Assembly: GCA_963920525.1 (NCBI GenBank)
Contig: OY986435.1
Span: forward strand, 94,942,783-95,006,782
Length of the DNA stretch: 64,000 nucleotides
Source: Dichetophora obliterata
Lineage: Eukaryota > Arthropoda > Insecta > Diptera > Sciomyzidae
Direction of reading: 5' to 3'
The notes beneath the pieces were generated by a model. It made no database searches, was not told the origin of the DNA, and saw only the letters and a list, made by a program, of their open reading frames with translations. The position numbers and the translations under genes were made by a program. Positions 11,862-23,367 of the stretch are shown here, one piece after another (the first letter of the stretch is position 1; each line of letters begins with the position of its first letter).

Positions 11862-13150
11862 TTGTTTTTGAAATAGAGCTTGAAACAATTTCATTTAAAT
11901 TAAACTCAAATATTTGTACAGTTAAATTTAAAACAAATTTTTTTTTCAAAATAATGTTTTTAAATATACTTTTATAGTAAACATTTACAGTTTAAAAGCG
12001 TTTGTTTAAAAAAAACTTTAAAACAAAAACTTTATTATTGAAAACAAATATTTTAAAATATTGTTCTTAAATTAAAAACAATAGAATTTAATCGCTGTTT
12101 TTTCGATGCAATTTTTTTAATTTTTTCGAGTTTTCGACGTCATTTTCGTAATCAGCGACCCCTGGAACCCCTCGAATGCCTAATTTTAACGCCATTTGAT
12201 GAACTTTGCGTTTTATTGCGGCAAATATTTAAATATTTTAAATATGAAATTAGTTTTTATTTCATTTTATGTTCATTATTTGTAAAACCAATTTTAAAAA
12301 TATTTTCACACAGTCAAATGTAAAACCGGGGTTTTTCCCAGCTTGGTTTCAACTGTCTTTAAATTTTTTTCAAAGATTCTACTGCACATAATTATCCAAT
12401 TCAATCTAAGGAAGTATTTTTTGTTATTGCAAAGAAATAATAAGTGAAAATTATAAAAAAAAAAATAAATGAGTTTATAGTAGAAACGCAAAAGCGTTAA
12501 ATTTCTATTTTAAAATTTTTTGTTTAATATTAAAGTATGTTTTTATTCTCAGTAAATAATATAAAAAAATATTCTAAAATAAAGTTTTTGTCTATTTTTA
12601 AATGCATCTTTTTCTCGATAGGTGGCATAAGAAAACTAATCCTTTTCAGCCGGTATCAAAAAAATCAAAGTGCAAATTACTTTTAGCTACAACCTTTACT
12701 AGAATCATTATTTGGCCCAATAGGAAAAATTAATCGCTACTGTTTAATAAATGCTGATATTTTCAACGCTTTTGATCCCTGTAGCGGCGGGAAATTGTAA
12801 CCAAACCTGATACTAGTAGTTAAGGTTGTAGTTATCTTATTAATATGCGCATTGATTTTTTTTTGGTTTCCGATAGATTAGGACCAAAATATCTTTACAC
12901 CGGCTGAAAAGAACTTCTTTTTATGCCACCTAGCGCGGAGAAGATGCGTTTAAAAACAAACTAAAAATGTACTTTGACAATTTTTTTTATATTTACGTAA
13001 AGAAATTTGTAAGCCTCTTTGTCTTTACCCAATAAATATCGACGCTAGTTGAATTCGTTGAAGAAGTTTTTACGCCATAACTTCTGAACCCTTAAAGAAC
13101 ACACTTTCATTTCATATCTTTGGAAAGGTAATGGAACGTCAGTGCAACTG
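11862..13150 (+). repeat. 1.3-kb hairpin element, copy A
   Basis: Copy A matches 31640-32957 in reverse orientation along its length, for example CCCCTGGAACCCCTCGAAT here and ATTCGAGGGGTTCCAGGGG there. Inside, 12600-12960 is itself a palindrome: CTCGATAGGTGGCATAAGAA and GCCGGTATCAAA pair with TTATGCCACCTAGCG and CACCGGCTGAAAAG. No protein is recognised. I infer a non-autonomous foldback-type element of unknown superfamily; no TSD was identified. Confidence 0.6.
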
Positions 13151-13679
13151 ATATTGCACTTCAATGTGAAATTAGCGACATATTGAAAGGCATTGTGTTG
13201 AATTGAAAAACGTGATAATTTTTTCAGTGTATATATTGATTTTGTATCCCATATTTGGAGGCACTGATTGAATCAGACAAATCGACTTGTAACGTTTATA
13301 TATCCATACGTTCATGGGCGTCCGCAGGGAAAAAAAGTAAAGTTCCCCCCTAGGCAGTGAAAAATTTTTATATATCTTCTTATTAAATCAAATAAGCCGT
13401 AAGTTTAAATAAAAAAATGTTAAGAGAGATGAAAAAAACTTTCTAAATTGTAAGTTCCGTTTAAACTTAGGGCTTTGAGAACTTTGTTAATAAAAACGTC
13501 GTTTTTAGTTGCAGAAGTGTAAAATTTTGGGAAGCATGTATGTTGATAAAGTGCATCATAATAAAAAAAAGTATATTTAGTAATTTTTTGTAACCTATGG
13601 CTTTTTCGATTTCATATAACGATATGTTCATTAAGTATTTAATATATTTTGAAGAGAGCTGAGCTAAGCCATTCATTTT

Positions 13680-13880
13680 TAAATAGTATGTTGTACCCGT
13701 TTTTGTCGCGATTGCGACACCGCTCTCACGTTTTTTTTCGCAGAAAAATACTGAATTTTGTATATATTTAAATACATTTATTTATTTAATATTCAGTATT
13801 TTTCAGCCGCGTTTGCGGAAAAAAATTGGTAGCAGTATCTCAATCGTGACAAAAACTCGTAATATGAACACGGCTTAATA
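13680..13880. mobile_element. Small MITE-like palindrome
   Basis: GTTTTTGTCGCGATTGCGA near 13698 pairs with TCAATCGTGACAAAAACTCG near 13840. Inside, CGCAGAAAAATACTGAAT pairs with ATTCAGTATTTTTCAGCCGC. The centre is A/T only. Noncoding; TSD not resolved. Confidence 0.5.
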
Positions 13881-14104
13881 ATAACGATACCATTTTATTT
13901 ACCCTTGTTTCACAAACACTTTTCAATACGTATTCTTAAATTAAAAAAATATTTCTACGAATTTTATTCGTAATTTTCAGCCACGAATAGAATTCGTAGA
14001 ATGGACGTAGTTTGGTACACATTTCGAATATTTTATTCGTATTCGCACAAAAACAAATGTATATTGTACGAATACATTTACGAGTCATCCTAATACCTAG
14101 TTGC

Positions 14105-14205
14105 GAAAAAACTTTCTGTTCAGTTGGGTTTTGAACCACGGTTCTTTAGCTTATGGGCCACGTACTCCGTACTCTTGCAGTAGGCAACGGCCACCTTGCC
14201 ATCAC
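14105..14205 (-). ncRNA. tRNA-like sequence (pseudogene or SINE head)
   Basis: On the minus strand a B-box-like GGTTCAAAACC is preceded by a CCCATAA potential anticodon loop (CAT) closed by TGGC/GCTA. A weak A-box-like GGTGGCCGTTGCC lies upstream. The acceptor stem does not pair well. It resembles a decayed tRNA-Met or a tRNA-derived SINE promoter and is unlikely to be a working tRNA. Confidence 0.3.
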
Positions 14206-14388
14206 ACATTTCCTTATATTCGGTAATTGTTCGACAAACCAGTCTGAACGATTTCAGTTGTAAATTTTTCTTTAAAATATATTAGATTTTCTTATGTGTA
14301 CAAGCGTGTGTCAACAGGTGTAGTGTACGTATTATGTTTACGAAATTAGTAAAAAAATCGTAGTAAATGGCATTATAAAGGTTACATT

Positions 14389-14736
14389 TTGTTTATGTTC
14401 ATTCTATATTCCTTTATGCCTTTTTCCTGCCCCCCTAGAAAAAATCATGCATACGCTATATATCCATCAATAAGCCGATTCCTGAAGATTGGTGCAACGT
14501 TTCCAGTTTCAAGCGAACTCTCGTTTTCGTCACTTCGAAGACTCAAAACATGCATTAGAAAGAAAACTGCAAAAGAAAGCCTCAATGGGCTAGCTCTTCT
14601 AAATGTTCACAGGGATGTGGAAGTGTCTTTTTTCAAAAACATAAAAATAAAGCATGAAAAAGTAAAAATATATCCAGCTCAGAAGGCTATAAAAAGGTCT
14701 GATTTTTGCCATATTAGGACCACCATGTCTAAATAA
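14389..14736 (+). pseudogene. hAT transposase C-terminal (dimerisation) fragment
   Basis: The 115-codon frame contains TFPVSSELSFSSLRRLKT followed by ESLNGLALLNVHRDVEV. This matches the hAT dimerisation block (usually LPVSTAxxERSFSTLRRLKTxLR…RLNGLALLxxHRD) of the ZMYM1-like/TTF-zinc-finger hAT group. The match occupies roughly residues 37-82; residues before it are probably non-homologous read-through, and the basic tail is probably past the original end. The rest of the transposase (catalytic D, D, E core and zinc finger) is missing. Its position between hAT-like ends (13313/16324) supports a degraded element. Dimerisation would bring transposase subunits together at the element ends; this fragment cannot act alone. 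Confidence 0.6.
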
Positions 14737-15609
14737 GGCCCAATCTATAATGGTTTAAGAAACATAACAAAACAATCAGAAAATTATAAAATAAGAACAC
14801 ATATTGTTATTACAAGTGTTTGTTTACATTAATACTAAACATAAATGATATTCATAGCTTTTTTTTATAAAAACTTTTTCGAAAAAATACTTTTATTGCC
14901 AAAAGCTTATTTTGAAAATTAAAATTAAAAATAAAGTTACTCTGGGTTTTTAAAGAGAATTTTAATAATTTGCTGGCCTTTATAGTGGAGTGCTTTCTTT
15001 CTGGTAGTTTTTTCAGCCTGGTAGATTTAGGTGTGGAGATCGGAAAAAGAAAGCCGGAAAGAAAAATTTGTTGGGCCTTTTTAGGCGCTCTCAATATCAT
15101 TTCATTAATCAAGTTTTTCTCGGAATACACCACAGTAAGATTTGATCAATTAACCTTTTTGTTTTCGTTAAAATACCTCTCTTGATTTTTAATTCAAAGC
15201 TGTACATAGGCAATAGTTAATTCGTAGAATAACGGACTTTTACTGCGAGCACAATGTAATATTGTTGATGTAAATCAACCATGATACAAAGAACTACAGA
15301 TAAAGTATTGCGCATGTCCGCCATCTTTGTTGTGACGTAGTTCGAGCTTGTCAAAGTGGCTAAATAAATACGTAGTCACAATATGTTTAAAGGGGATAAT
15401 TTATTTATAGCGATGAAAAAATATCGAAATTTTCTTATTGAAACTTGGTTTATTGAAATTAAATAACTTACATTATAAATATATTTATAAATAAATTTAC
15501 GCAAATTTATTTTTCAGTACTATTATTGAAAAGAAATGCATATATAATTGGGTTGTTTTCTCCCATTTGTTCTCCTACACAAAAAAATAGCTACGTTACT
15601 TGATGTGTT

Positions 15610-15850
15610 TGACAGCACTTTGATTGCTTCGTTTTCATTTTCTTGTTCTTCTCGTTTGTTGTTTCGTTTGTTGAAAAAATTATAAATTCATTTTATGGCC
15701 CGAAATAAAATCGTTCTCATCAAAAGCATCTAAAACTTTAGTACTAATTTTAATTACATAAAATATAATTGAAAATTATAATTTACGCGTACTATAAGTG
15801 CACAATATTAGAAATTGAATTAAATTAATGCAATATTTCTTAAATGCTTG
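15610..15850 (+). repeat. Dispersed repeat copy (pairs with 45262-45725)
   Basis: From GCTTCGTTTTCATTTTCTTG to ATGCAATATTTCTTAAATGC this block is repeated in direct orientation near 45270-45720. Here the site is empty; at 45460 the copy carries an inserted 237-bp MITE. No coding potential. Confidence 0.75.
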
Positions 15851-16810
15851 CAGTTGTGCTACTTGCTGCTTGTGTTTACTTTTTGCTTTTTCACATTTTA
15901 TTTTGTATGTATGCACTTCGTGTTACAGCTGACAAGCTCGAGTGACGTAGTGCGCAGAAGATTTCGTTTTTTGCGCACGGAGTAAGCTATCTGTATATCT
16001 TTGTTTCATGTAAATCAACCACGTTGTTGACGCTACCGCTGACTTCGTTTGACTGTCACCTGCTTCACAGATGCGCAATCGAAGTAATTTTTTTTGCATC
16101 GTGATGCAGATATGAACATGTTTAAACGTGCAAAAAATCATTTTGCAGGGAATGCAATAAATGTGCGTATTAGAAATCGGGCCTTATTAAGGCTTGGGCC
16201 TTATTTGGCGAAGGGACCTTAGTTATATTATTATTATAAATTATATAATATAAAAAAATTGGAATAAGTAAACAAAAAAAAAATTAAAAACTTCCCCCGA
16301 CATTTTTTTCTGGGTACGCGCCTGTTATACAGTATTCTGTATAACAGATAAATACTGTATAACAGATGTAAGTTAATTTATTTTTATAAAGATAGATGGG
16401 CGCATGGTAGAAGAATTCAGTTAGATGCACCAGATGAGAGCATACTGCCGGAAATGTCAAAACGAAGCAAAACTTTTTCTTTCTTTTCTTTTGTTTCCCT
16501 TCGCCACACAGCTGAATTTGACAGACATGGCAGTATGGAAAGAGTGCACAGTCAGCGCTGCAGCTACCTCTATCCTTCTACCATGGAAGGGCTGAAAAAG
16601 TAGACATGTCAACATTTATAGATATAGTTAACGCCACTTGGTACCATTGCATCTACATATAGTGTTGTCAAATATTCGACAAAATGTAAAAACCGGTTTC
16701 TCGGAATAACCCGAAAATGGCAATTTTTTAAAAACCGGATTTTCGAATAACTAAAAAAAATAACCTGTTTAAACCGGTTAGCCGATTTTTAATAAAATAT
16801 ATTTTTCAAT

Positions 16811-17003
16811 TTAATGAAAAATTAAGAGAAAAATAGAAGGCATCGTATATTTTTTGTCGATGTTTTTATGGATTCGTTTGAGGTGGTTGCGAAGGCTAGA
16901 AGTCGATGAACCTTTGCAGGAAAGTATTTTAGGACACAATGTACATTGCGCCTTTTCCTTATTTTTCTTAAAATACTTCCACGCTATGGAGCTTATTATG
17001 AAT
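16811..17003 (-). pseudogene. BED zinc-finger exon of a hAT transposase (truncated)
   Basis: The minus-strand frame contains SIAWKYFKKN, then AQCTLCPKILSC and SSTSSLRNHLKRIH. This is the order of a BED finger: aromatic W/F residues, C-x2-C, then H-x4-H. BED fingers form the N-terminal DNA-binding domain of hAT transposases and bind subterminal repeats. The frame stops at 16811-16813 a few codons past the finger. Upstream sequence is cut at 17018 by the Tc1-like element. AACCGGTTT-type words at 16690-16785 look like hAT subterminal motifs. No catalytic domain remains. Confidence 0.6.
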
Positions 17004-17223
17004 CTATGCAGGAATATACAGTGATGCGCAAAGAAATAGGGACGCCTGTATTCTCATATATAAAGCTGCATGAAGTATATACAAGGTGCCCAAGATATAG
17101 AATTAATTCAATCGGTTGGAGATTCCCCATGGAAATTTGTGTAAAAAATGCAAGGATGATGGTCACCCCCTTTTGGAGCTAGAGAGAAAAAACTGGTAAA
17201 TAAGTGTCATTACATTTTACTTC

Positions 17224-17899
17224 ATATTTAATCACCCATCTTTGTTATCATGGCTGGAAGACTATCTCTTAGATCGATCCCAATCTTTTCGAATAGGAAA
17301 TAAGTTTTCAAAATCCGTATCAAATTTTTCCGGCGTACCCCAAGGAAGTCACCTTGGACCGCTCTTGTTTGTTTTATTTATTAATGATCTTCCCAACTTC
17401 TTAAATCATTCAAAATGCCTCATGTATGCTGATGATGTAAAGCTTTTTAAAGTTGTCCACTCTAATACAGATCATCTACTTTTGCAATCTGATTTGGATA
17501 ACGTTCACAAATGGTGTTCAGTCAATAAACTACATTTAAATGTACTAAATGTAAACACACAACGATCTCGTAAGGGTTGAATCTAAATTAGACTTAGGAG
17601 TGTTACTTGATAAAAAGATTACTTTTATTAGCCATTATGATTCTATTATCAACAAGGCTAATGCTATATCTCTTATAAGATCCACTTTAGAGTACGGATA
17701 TGTTGTTTGGGACCCATTTTATGAAAAACACAGTGGAAGACTTGAAAAAATTCAGAAACGTTTAACACGGTTTGTTATAAGAAAACTACATTGGGACTTT
17801 ATGCCAAATTATAAATCAAGATGTGCTCTTCTTGGCCTGAGTACTTTAGAGTCTAGACGGAAGTATTTTCTAATTGTTTTTGCTCGCGACGTGTTATTA
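17224..17899 (+). pseudogene. LINE reverse transcriptase fragment (CR1/jockey-like)
   Basis: The encoded pieces read SWLEDYLLDRSQSF, SGVPQGSHLGPLLFVLFIND and YADDVKLF. These are the thumb-proximal motif, the PQG motif and the catalytic YADD box of a non-LTR retrotransposon reverse transcriptase. A second frame from 17600 carries YGYVVWDPFYEKHSGRLEKI and QKRLTRF, the usual region after the RT core. The frames are separated by a stop and frameshift near 17580. The coding sequence is cut at 17899 by a MITE and resumes at 18343. The 5' half (endonuclease, early RT) is absent. It cannot encode an active enzyme. Confidence 0.75.
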
Positions 17900-18342
17900 G
17901 GGCTATTCCCGATTACGGGCAAATAGCGTGGCATCGTGGCATTTGCAAAATATGATTGCAAATATTTTCAACACAACAACAAAATGTACAGATTGGCATT
18001 TGCCCGACTGTGTCAAATTTGCAACACTAAAATCGTATTGCATACAGTCGAGCATGGGCAACACTTATTTGCCAATCAATCAGCTGTCACATTTTAACCA
18101 AACGCCGCTAATAAAACAAAATGAACAGACTCTGAAATGAAACTCACTTTGATATATAATACACTTTGATAAATAATAATGAAAAACACCACAAATAGTG
18201 TTCGTGTTTTTTTTTTTTCCTCCAAAACAGTTGTGAGTTTGCAACAGTGTTCTAAAAAGTGTGCTCACAGTTGATGGCAAATATTTGGTAGATATTTGGG
18301 CATTAATTTGCAAAGCTATTTGCCCGTAACTGGGAATTGCCC
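17900..18342. mobile_element. MITE inside the LINE fragment
   Basis: The left end GGGCTATTCCCGATTACGGG and the inverted right end GGGCAATTCCCAGTTACGGG continue to CAAATAGC on both sides (28 bp, 3 mismatches). Internal sequence also has further inverted words around ATTTGCC. The LINE reading frame resumes immediately to the right. No clear TSD. Noncoding. Confidence 0.65.
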
Positions 18343-18483
18343 ACATGTGACTGAAAGACATTTTAGGCAAAGGGATTTCTTTCATGTTGCAGAACGAACT
18401 ATGGCTCAAATGACCCCATTTATAATATTTGCTCATCTTTCATTCTGTATGTGCTCAAATAGATTTCATTCAAGTTGTTTATA
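18343..18483 (+). pseudogene. LINE C-terminal tail (continuation after MITE)
   Basis: The frame VTERHFRQRDFFHV…MAQMTPFIIF matches the usual C-terminal signature of CR1/jockey-type LINE ORF2 (…LR.RDLF…R..Y..N.P). It is the same coding sequence that stops at 17899, displaced by the MITE. It ends TAA at 18481-18483. Confidence 0.55.
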
Positions 18484-19957
18484 AAACATTTTGCATAAAG
18501 TCACAGTTAAGAAAGTTATGAGTAACTAAATTCCCGAAAAATTTTGAATTTAACTTTGATAATAAATATTTCGAATATTAAATAAATTTTTTAAATATTT
18601 TTATGATATAATTTTTTTTAATGATGAAGTTTTCTATTGACTTGTTTTTTTGTCTTGCCATAGTATTTGAGTACTCAATTCAAACACAACTACGTTTTTA
18701 TTTTAAATTACCACACATAAAACAGTTATCATTTAGTGTGGTACGATTAGGAAACGGTTTTTGCAGCATTGGTTCGAAGGTCATGTAGTTTTTTTCAGGA
18801 TGCTATTGACTTTGGAGATCGGCTAAGAGATAAATAAAATATAGAGTAAGATGTAATGACACATATTTTAAAAGTTTTCACTTTCTAGCTCCGAGGGGGA
18901 AGGGGTAATCCTCATCCATAATGTTTTATACTCGCCTAATCAAGGAGACTCAACACCCTAGGTTATTAATGCTATACCTGGGGGGTATATAATGAATGCA
19001 GCTTGAAATGTAGAAATACAGATGTCCCTATTTCTTTGCACATCACTGTATATTAAGACATTTTCAAGAATTTATGCAGGGTTCGCATTTGCTCATTCAT
19101 GAACTGCTCATTTCTGCTTCTATTCATTTATTTAAGAATATGAAGAAAAATCAAAGTGAGGAGCTCGTTTTTGTGAAGAGAAGAGCAGACTTTTTCTGTT
19201 CATGAACTGAAGAAGAGCAAACGAGTTTGTGAACAAGAACATTTTTTACTCTTTTGAGGAGACTGTTGCTATTCATCTGTTCTTCAATGCTTCACTTGTC
19301 GTTCGTTGGCTCTTCATTTGTTCATGAATTTTTCACGAAGTGGTGAAGGCAACGGATGATACTCTCGTTCGTTTCGTTTAATTTTGTTTTTTAGGTACAC
19401 ACAACGTGTGCATGTTGTTTTGTATTGAAGTGAGGCATTGAAATGGCTTGAACGTTTGCGTGCATGTATGTTAAGCAACGTGGCAACAAGAATGCAATAA
19501 CAGAGCATTGTGGGATTCTATGGAAAGTTAAATAAACAGCCACAGCTTTGTTTTTGATACGCATGCACAGTGGCTCATATGATGGTTGTTAGCAAATAAA
19601 ATTTACTTTTTCTATTTTGGGGGTTACAAATTCCACCTGTAGGGTAAAAAATTTAGAAATATGTATACCAAGTACAAAAATGTTTTTTCACAAAAATAGC
19701 AGGCGATGGAAAAATTTATGTATACACTTAAAACATTTAATGAAACAAATTAATTCATGTTATTTTTTTTTGACAAGAAAAAAAATTCACATAAACCATT
19801 TTATTTTTTTTTTAATTAAGAGGTTATTATGATTAACATTCTAATTTGATAATTATTTTAGTTTATGTTCATGTAGTTATAAAAGATTTTTTTAATTTAA
19901 AAATGTTAAAATAGGAGAAAAATTGACTTTATTGTTCAATAATATTATTAATATATT

Positions 19958-22188
19958 CTAATTGCACATTATCTGGACTAATTTCCTGGAAATTAATTTT
20001 GTCAGTAGCAAATTATTTATTGTACTACTACTTAACTTGGATCTTAATTTTGTTAAAATTACGGACAAAGCACTGAAATCTCTTTCAACAGATACTTGGG
20101 TGGCTGGAACAGCCAGTGCTACGTCAACAACTTTTAAAATATCAGGGTGAAAGTCATTTGAGTGCCAATATTTAAGAACGTCAATGTCGAGCGAACATAT
20201 TTTGCGGTTTTCTAACAAAAGCAGTTTTTGCTTAAAAGTGCGGTGAGTTGCATCAGCCCCTGTTGCATTGACTGACATATTGTTGATGTACTGTGCCAAT
20301 TTTGCATATTCCGATCTCAGATTGGTTGATATTTCTATGTTCTCATCCAACGTATTGTTTAAAGAATCAGAGGAGTTTTTAATTTCATCATATGAGTTCT
20401 CAAGTCGTTAAATTATTTCAAACGTTTTAGCCAAGTGTGTCTAAATAAAAAAGAAAATCTGAAGAGTCGTGTGAGTTTTATTTTAATAAAAGCTTACCAC
20501 TGCTTTGGTTATTTGCTCCTCAGACATTATTAATGAATTAGCAAAATTAAGAGTGGGTCTAGGTACAAAGCTGCTACGAACGCATCATTTTCGAGCAATA
20601 ATTTATTCCTATTTTGCATAGCTTCATGCAATAGTGAGGCATGTTGTGAAGTCAAAAAATGGTCTGCTAATTCAATTTCGCAACTAAGCCAGTCTCTATA
20701 AAAGTCTCCAATGATATAATGCTGAGTTTGAAGCTGTTTAGTACACTTCGCTAATGGACTAAATGCTACCACCAAATCAGTGACAAAGTCCCAACTAATT
20801 TCCATGTAATTTGTGTCCAAGTACACTGTATCTACAAATTCCTTGATTTTTATCAATGATTTTAGCATTTCGTAGGTAGAATTCCACCTTGTAGCATTAT
20901 CGAGAACTGGCATTTGTATATTTTGTCCCCCTGCTTTAACAAATGTTCTTACTTTTTTTACAAGACTTCTGCACTAGTTTATTTTTGGTTCCAATTGTTT
21001 TAAAACATCTGATGCGGCGCATCTGACAACTGACAATACTGATGCAAGGGATGACTGAATATTCTCATCATCGTTTTCATATGATGAATCGTCAATATCG
21101 ATTAACTCTTCGCATAGTTGCTTTTCTTGAATTTCTTGTAATAACTGTCTGTCGCCATTGTCTGTCGTACTAGAGTAAATTTGGCTGACATCAATTTTAT
21201 AGATGTTAAGACATTTAATAATTTCATCTTTAAGGTATGCTGCCTTATGCCCTTTATTGAGTTGTATCATGCCTAACAGAATCGAAAGAATTTATAAATA
21301 AATATGAATATTAGCTGCGTTCCATTCGCTAAAAAATAATCCAGATTATTTTTTTACATGCAAAGCAAAAACAAAAATAATAATCCTATAACAAATAGGA
21401 TTATTTTTGCTATCCATATTATCCATGTTTTTTAATTTTTTGAATTAATTGTTTGCATGATACAATCACTATTAGGCAGCCTTGACAGCTACCTTTTTAC
21501 GCGAAAATTTTTTATCGCGATTATATTAAGGCGAAAGGAACGCAGCTATTGATATGGAACCATCGATATAGAAATTCGAACTTCATATATTTTAGATTAT
21601 TAAACCTTTAAAAAAGACTTTTTATTATTATTCTTACCTAACGTGTTAACGACAATTTTTGAGTCATTTATGTATTGGATGTTGATTCCAAGGATACTTT
21701 TATCCATTCTCATGGCTATATCAATCTTTAGCGATATCATTTTGCTGTGTATCCTCTTCGATATAATGCCTTGCACTCTTGCACTGGACGATTCCAGCAA
21801 AGTAACAACATTCCGCGAATTAAGATTTGTGGCAAATTTTTTTTCAAGTGGCGATATTAGAGTTTTAAAAAATTTTTCATCGTCAAAAATACGAAATGGT
21901 ATATTTTATACATCCAACACAACATTTTAAAAATTTATTTTTATCAATATCAACACTAACTAGAGAAGATTTTGGCTTTTTGAAAACTGGCTCAGCAAAA
22001 TTTACTCCATTTTCACTTTCAATATTTATTTGATGTACAAGCTTATAATGACGCTTTAAATTGGATTTGTTGATTCCACTTAAAGGTTTTTCACACTTTT
22101 GGCATTTAATCTTGTTTATTTCTTTTAAAACTTCAAAATATTTATTTTCTGCACTCATTTTGAACGTTTGATCATGCGCACATTCCAA
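19958..22188 (-). pseudogene. hAT transposase, broken (BED finger to dimerisation domain)
   Basis: Read on the minus strand from 22188. A BED finger comes first (CQKCEKPLSGINKSNLKRHY…H), then a linker, a region with LISPLEKKFATNLNSRNVV, a DNATRWNSTYEMLKSL block typical of hAT cores, and a C-terminal dimerisation block (VALAVPATQVSVERDFSALS, then LTKLRSKLSS). Two probable introns are visible: 21273-21637 (GTAAGA…TTAG, holding a MITE) and 20441-20497 (GTAAGC…TTTAG). Damage seen: a frameshift near 21895, TAG at about 20974, a frameshift near 20555, and TAA at about 20405. The transposase would cut and join the CAGGGTT ends. The intact TSD and damaged gene indicate a full-length but dead copy. 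Confidence 0.85.
21313..21547. mobile_element. MITE nested in the hAT transposase intron
   Basis: AGCTGCGTTCCATTCGC at the left and, inverted, AGCTGCGTTCCTTTCGC at the right form 17-bp ends with one mismatch. The flanks are ATT on both sides, a possible 3-bp TSD. The centre contains an AATCCTAT…ATAGGATT palindrome. It lies wholly within the intron 21273-21637, so splicing could have tolerated it. Confidence 0.65.
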
Positions 22189-23367
22189 TTAGAAATGATA
22201 TTATGTGTAATGAATGAAGCCCTCTATGAATATACTCACCAAGCGAATAAACTCTACTTCTCTGGTGTAAGAGTACACTGCAAGCGAATAAATCTAAGCG
22301 ACAGATCGTGCAGTGAAGAGTAAATCTGCTTAAGAGATTAACTTCTTATTTGTTCTCTGCACAGTGAAATGCACTATTTTCTCGAGAAACAAAAACGCCA
22401 TTATCTTAAATTGTTTTTAAAATAGATTTTTCTAGTTTTTCGCTCTTTGTTTATTACTCTATAATTATAATTTAAAACTCTTAAAAAACATATTATTATA
22501 AATTTTTTACCCTACAGGTGGAATTTGTAACCCCCAAAATAGAAAAAGTAAATTTGCTAACAACCATCATATGAGCCACTGTGCATGCGTGTCAAAAACA
22601 AAGCTGTGGCTGTTTATTAAACTTTCCATAGAATCCCACAATGCTCTTTTATTGCATTGCATTCTTGTTGCCACGCTGCTTAACATACATACACACAAAC
22701 ATTCAAGCCATTTCAATGCCTCGCTTCAATACAAAACAGCATGCACTCGTTGTGTGTATCTTAAAAACAAAATTAAACGAAACGAACGAGAGTATCATCC
22801 GTTGCCTTCACCACTTCGTGGAAAATTCATGAACAAATGAAGAGCCAACGAACGACAAGTGAAACATTGAAGAAGAGATGAATAGCAACTGTTTATTCGA
22901 AAGAGTAAAAATGTTCTTGTTCACAAACTGGTTTGCTCTTCTTCAGTTCATGAACAAAAAAAATCTGCTCATCTCTTCACAAAAATGAATATGAGTAGGT
23001 TTTTTTTTTGAGCAAAAAATTCCTTAATATTCATGAAGCTTCATGAGTGAGCATATACGAACCCTGAATTTATGTGAATGATGGTACTTACATTAAGGCT
23101 ATTCACAGTTTGAATAAGCTGGGGGTCAATTCCCGTTTTGCGTTAAAGTGAAGTGAAAAGAAGCTTTTCACAATAGTTTTCATTTAAAGATTTCACTTTT
23201 TCACTTCACTGCGCACAAAAACGCGATTCTTGTTCGCCTAATGAAAAGTAGCTGCTGAATAGCATTTGAGAGTTGCTAATTGTCTATTAAACAAAGCTTT
23301 TATGAAAAATAAATGTAAACAACTTATTAGATGGTAGAAAATATTTTCAAAAATGACTTTATTGAAC

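Larger units (their letters stand above)
13313..16324 (+). mobile_element. Decayed hAT element (approximate ends)
   Basis: The left end CATGGGCGTCCGCAGGGAAA and the inverted right end CAGGCGCGTACCCAGAAAA resemble CAGGGGCG(n)CCCAGG-type hAT termini, each followed inward by a C-rich/G-rich patch. A transposase C-terminal fragment lies between them in plus orientation. I could not find a matching TSD, so the two ends may not belong to the same original copy. Smaller insertions (MITE at 13680-13880, tRNA-like sequence at 14105-14205) lie within. Confidence 0.4.
17019..19048. mobile_element. Tc1/mariner-type element, TA-flanked, with nested insertions
   Basis: The ends are CAGTGATGCGCAAAGAAATA and, inverted, CAGTGATGTGCAAAGAAATA, each bordered by TA (17017-17018 and 19049-19050). 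Imperfect inverted similarity extends about 190 bp inward on both sides (for example CTTTTGGAGCTAGAGAG against CTTTCTAGCTCCGAGGG). No Tc1 transposase was recognised. The middle is occupied by a LINE fragment, itself interrupted by a MITE, so this is a Tc1-type shell carrying later insertions. Confidence 0.7.
19077..23066 (-). mobile_element. Complete hAT transposon with 8-bp TSD and long terminal repeats
   Basis: The termini are CAGGGTTCGCATTTGCTCAT and, inverted, CAGGGTTCGTATATGCTCAC. Both sides are flanked by AATTTATG (19069-19076 and 23067-23074), an exact 8-bp TSD. Inverted similarity continues roughly 570 bp inward on each side (to about 19655 and 22495), unusually long for hAT. The minus strand encodes a BED-finger/hAT transposase in several broken segments. 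The plus- and minus-strand open frames inside the arms (19314-19508, 22571-22840) are mirror images of the terminal repeats, not genes. Confidence 0.92.

Noticed and set aside
18080..18436. 118-codon minus-strand ORF
   Set aside because: It spans the MITE/LINE junction and is antisense to the LINE tail; no domain.
19314..19508. ORFs in the hAT arms (also 22571-22840)
   Set aside because: They are mirror images of each other within the long inverted ends, so they reflect repeat structure, not genes.
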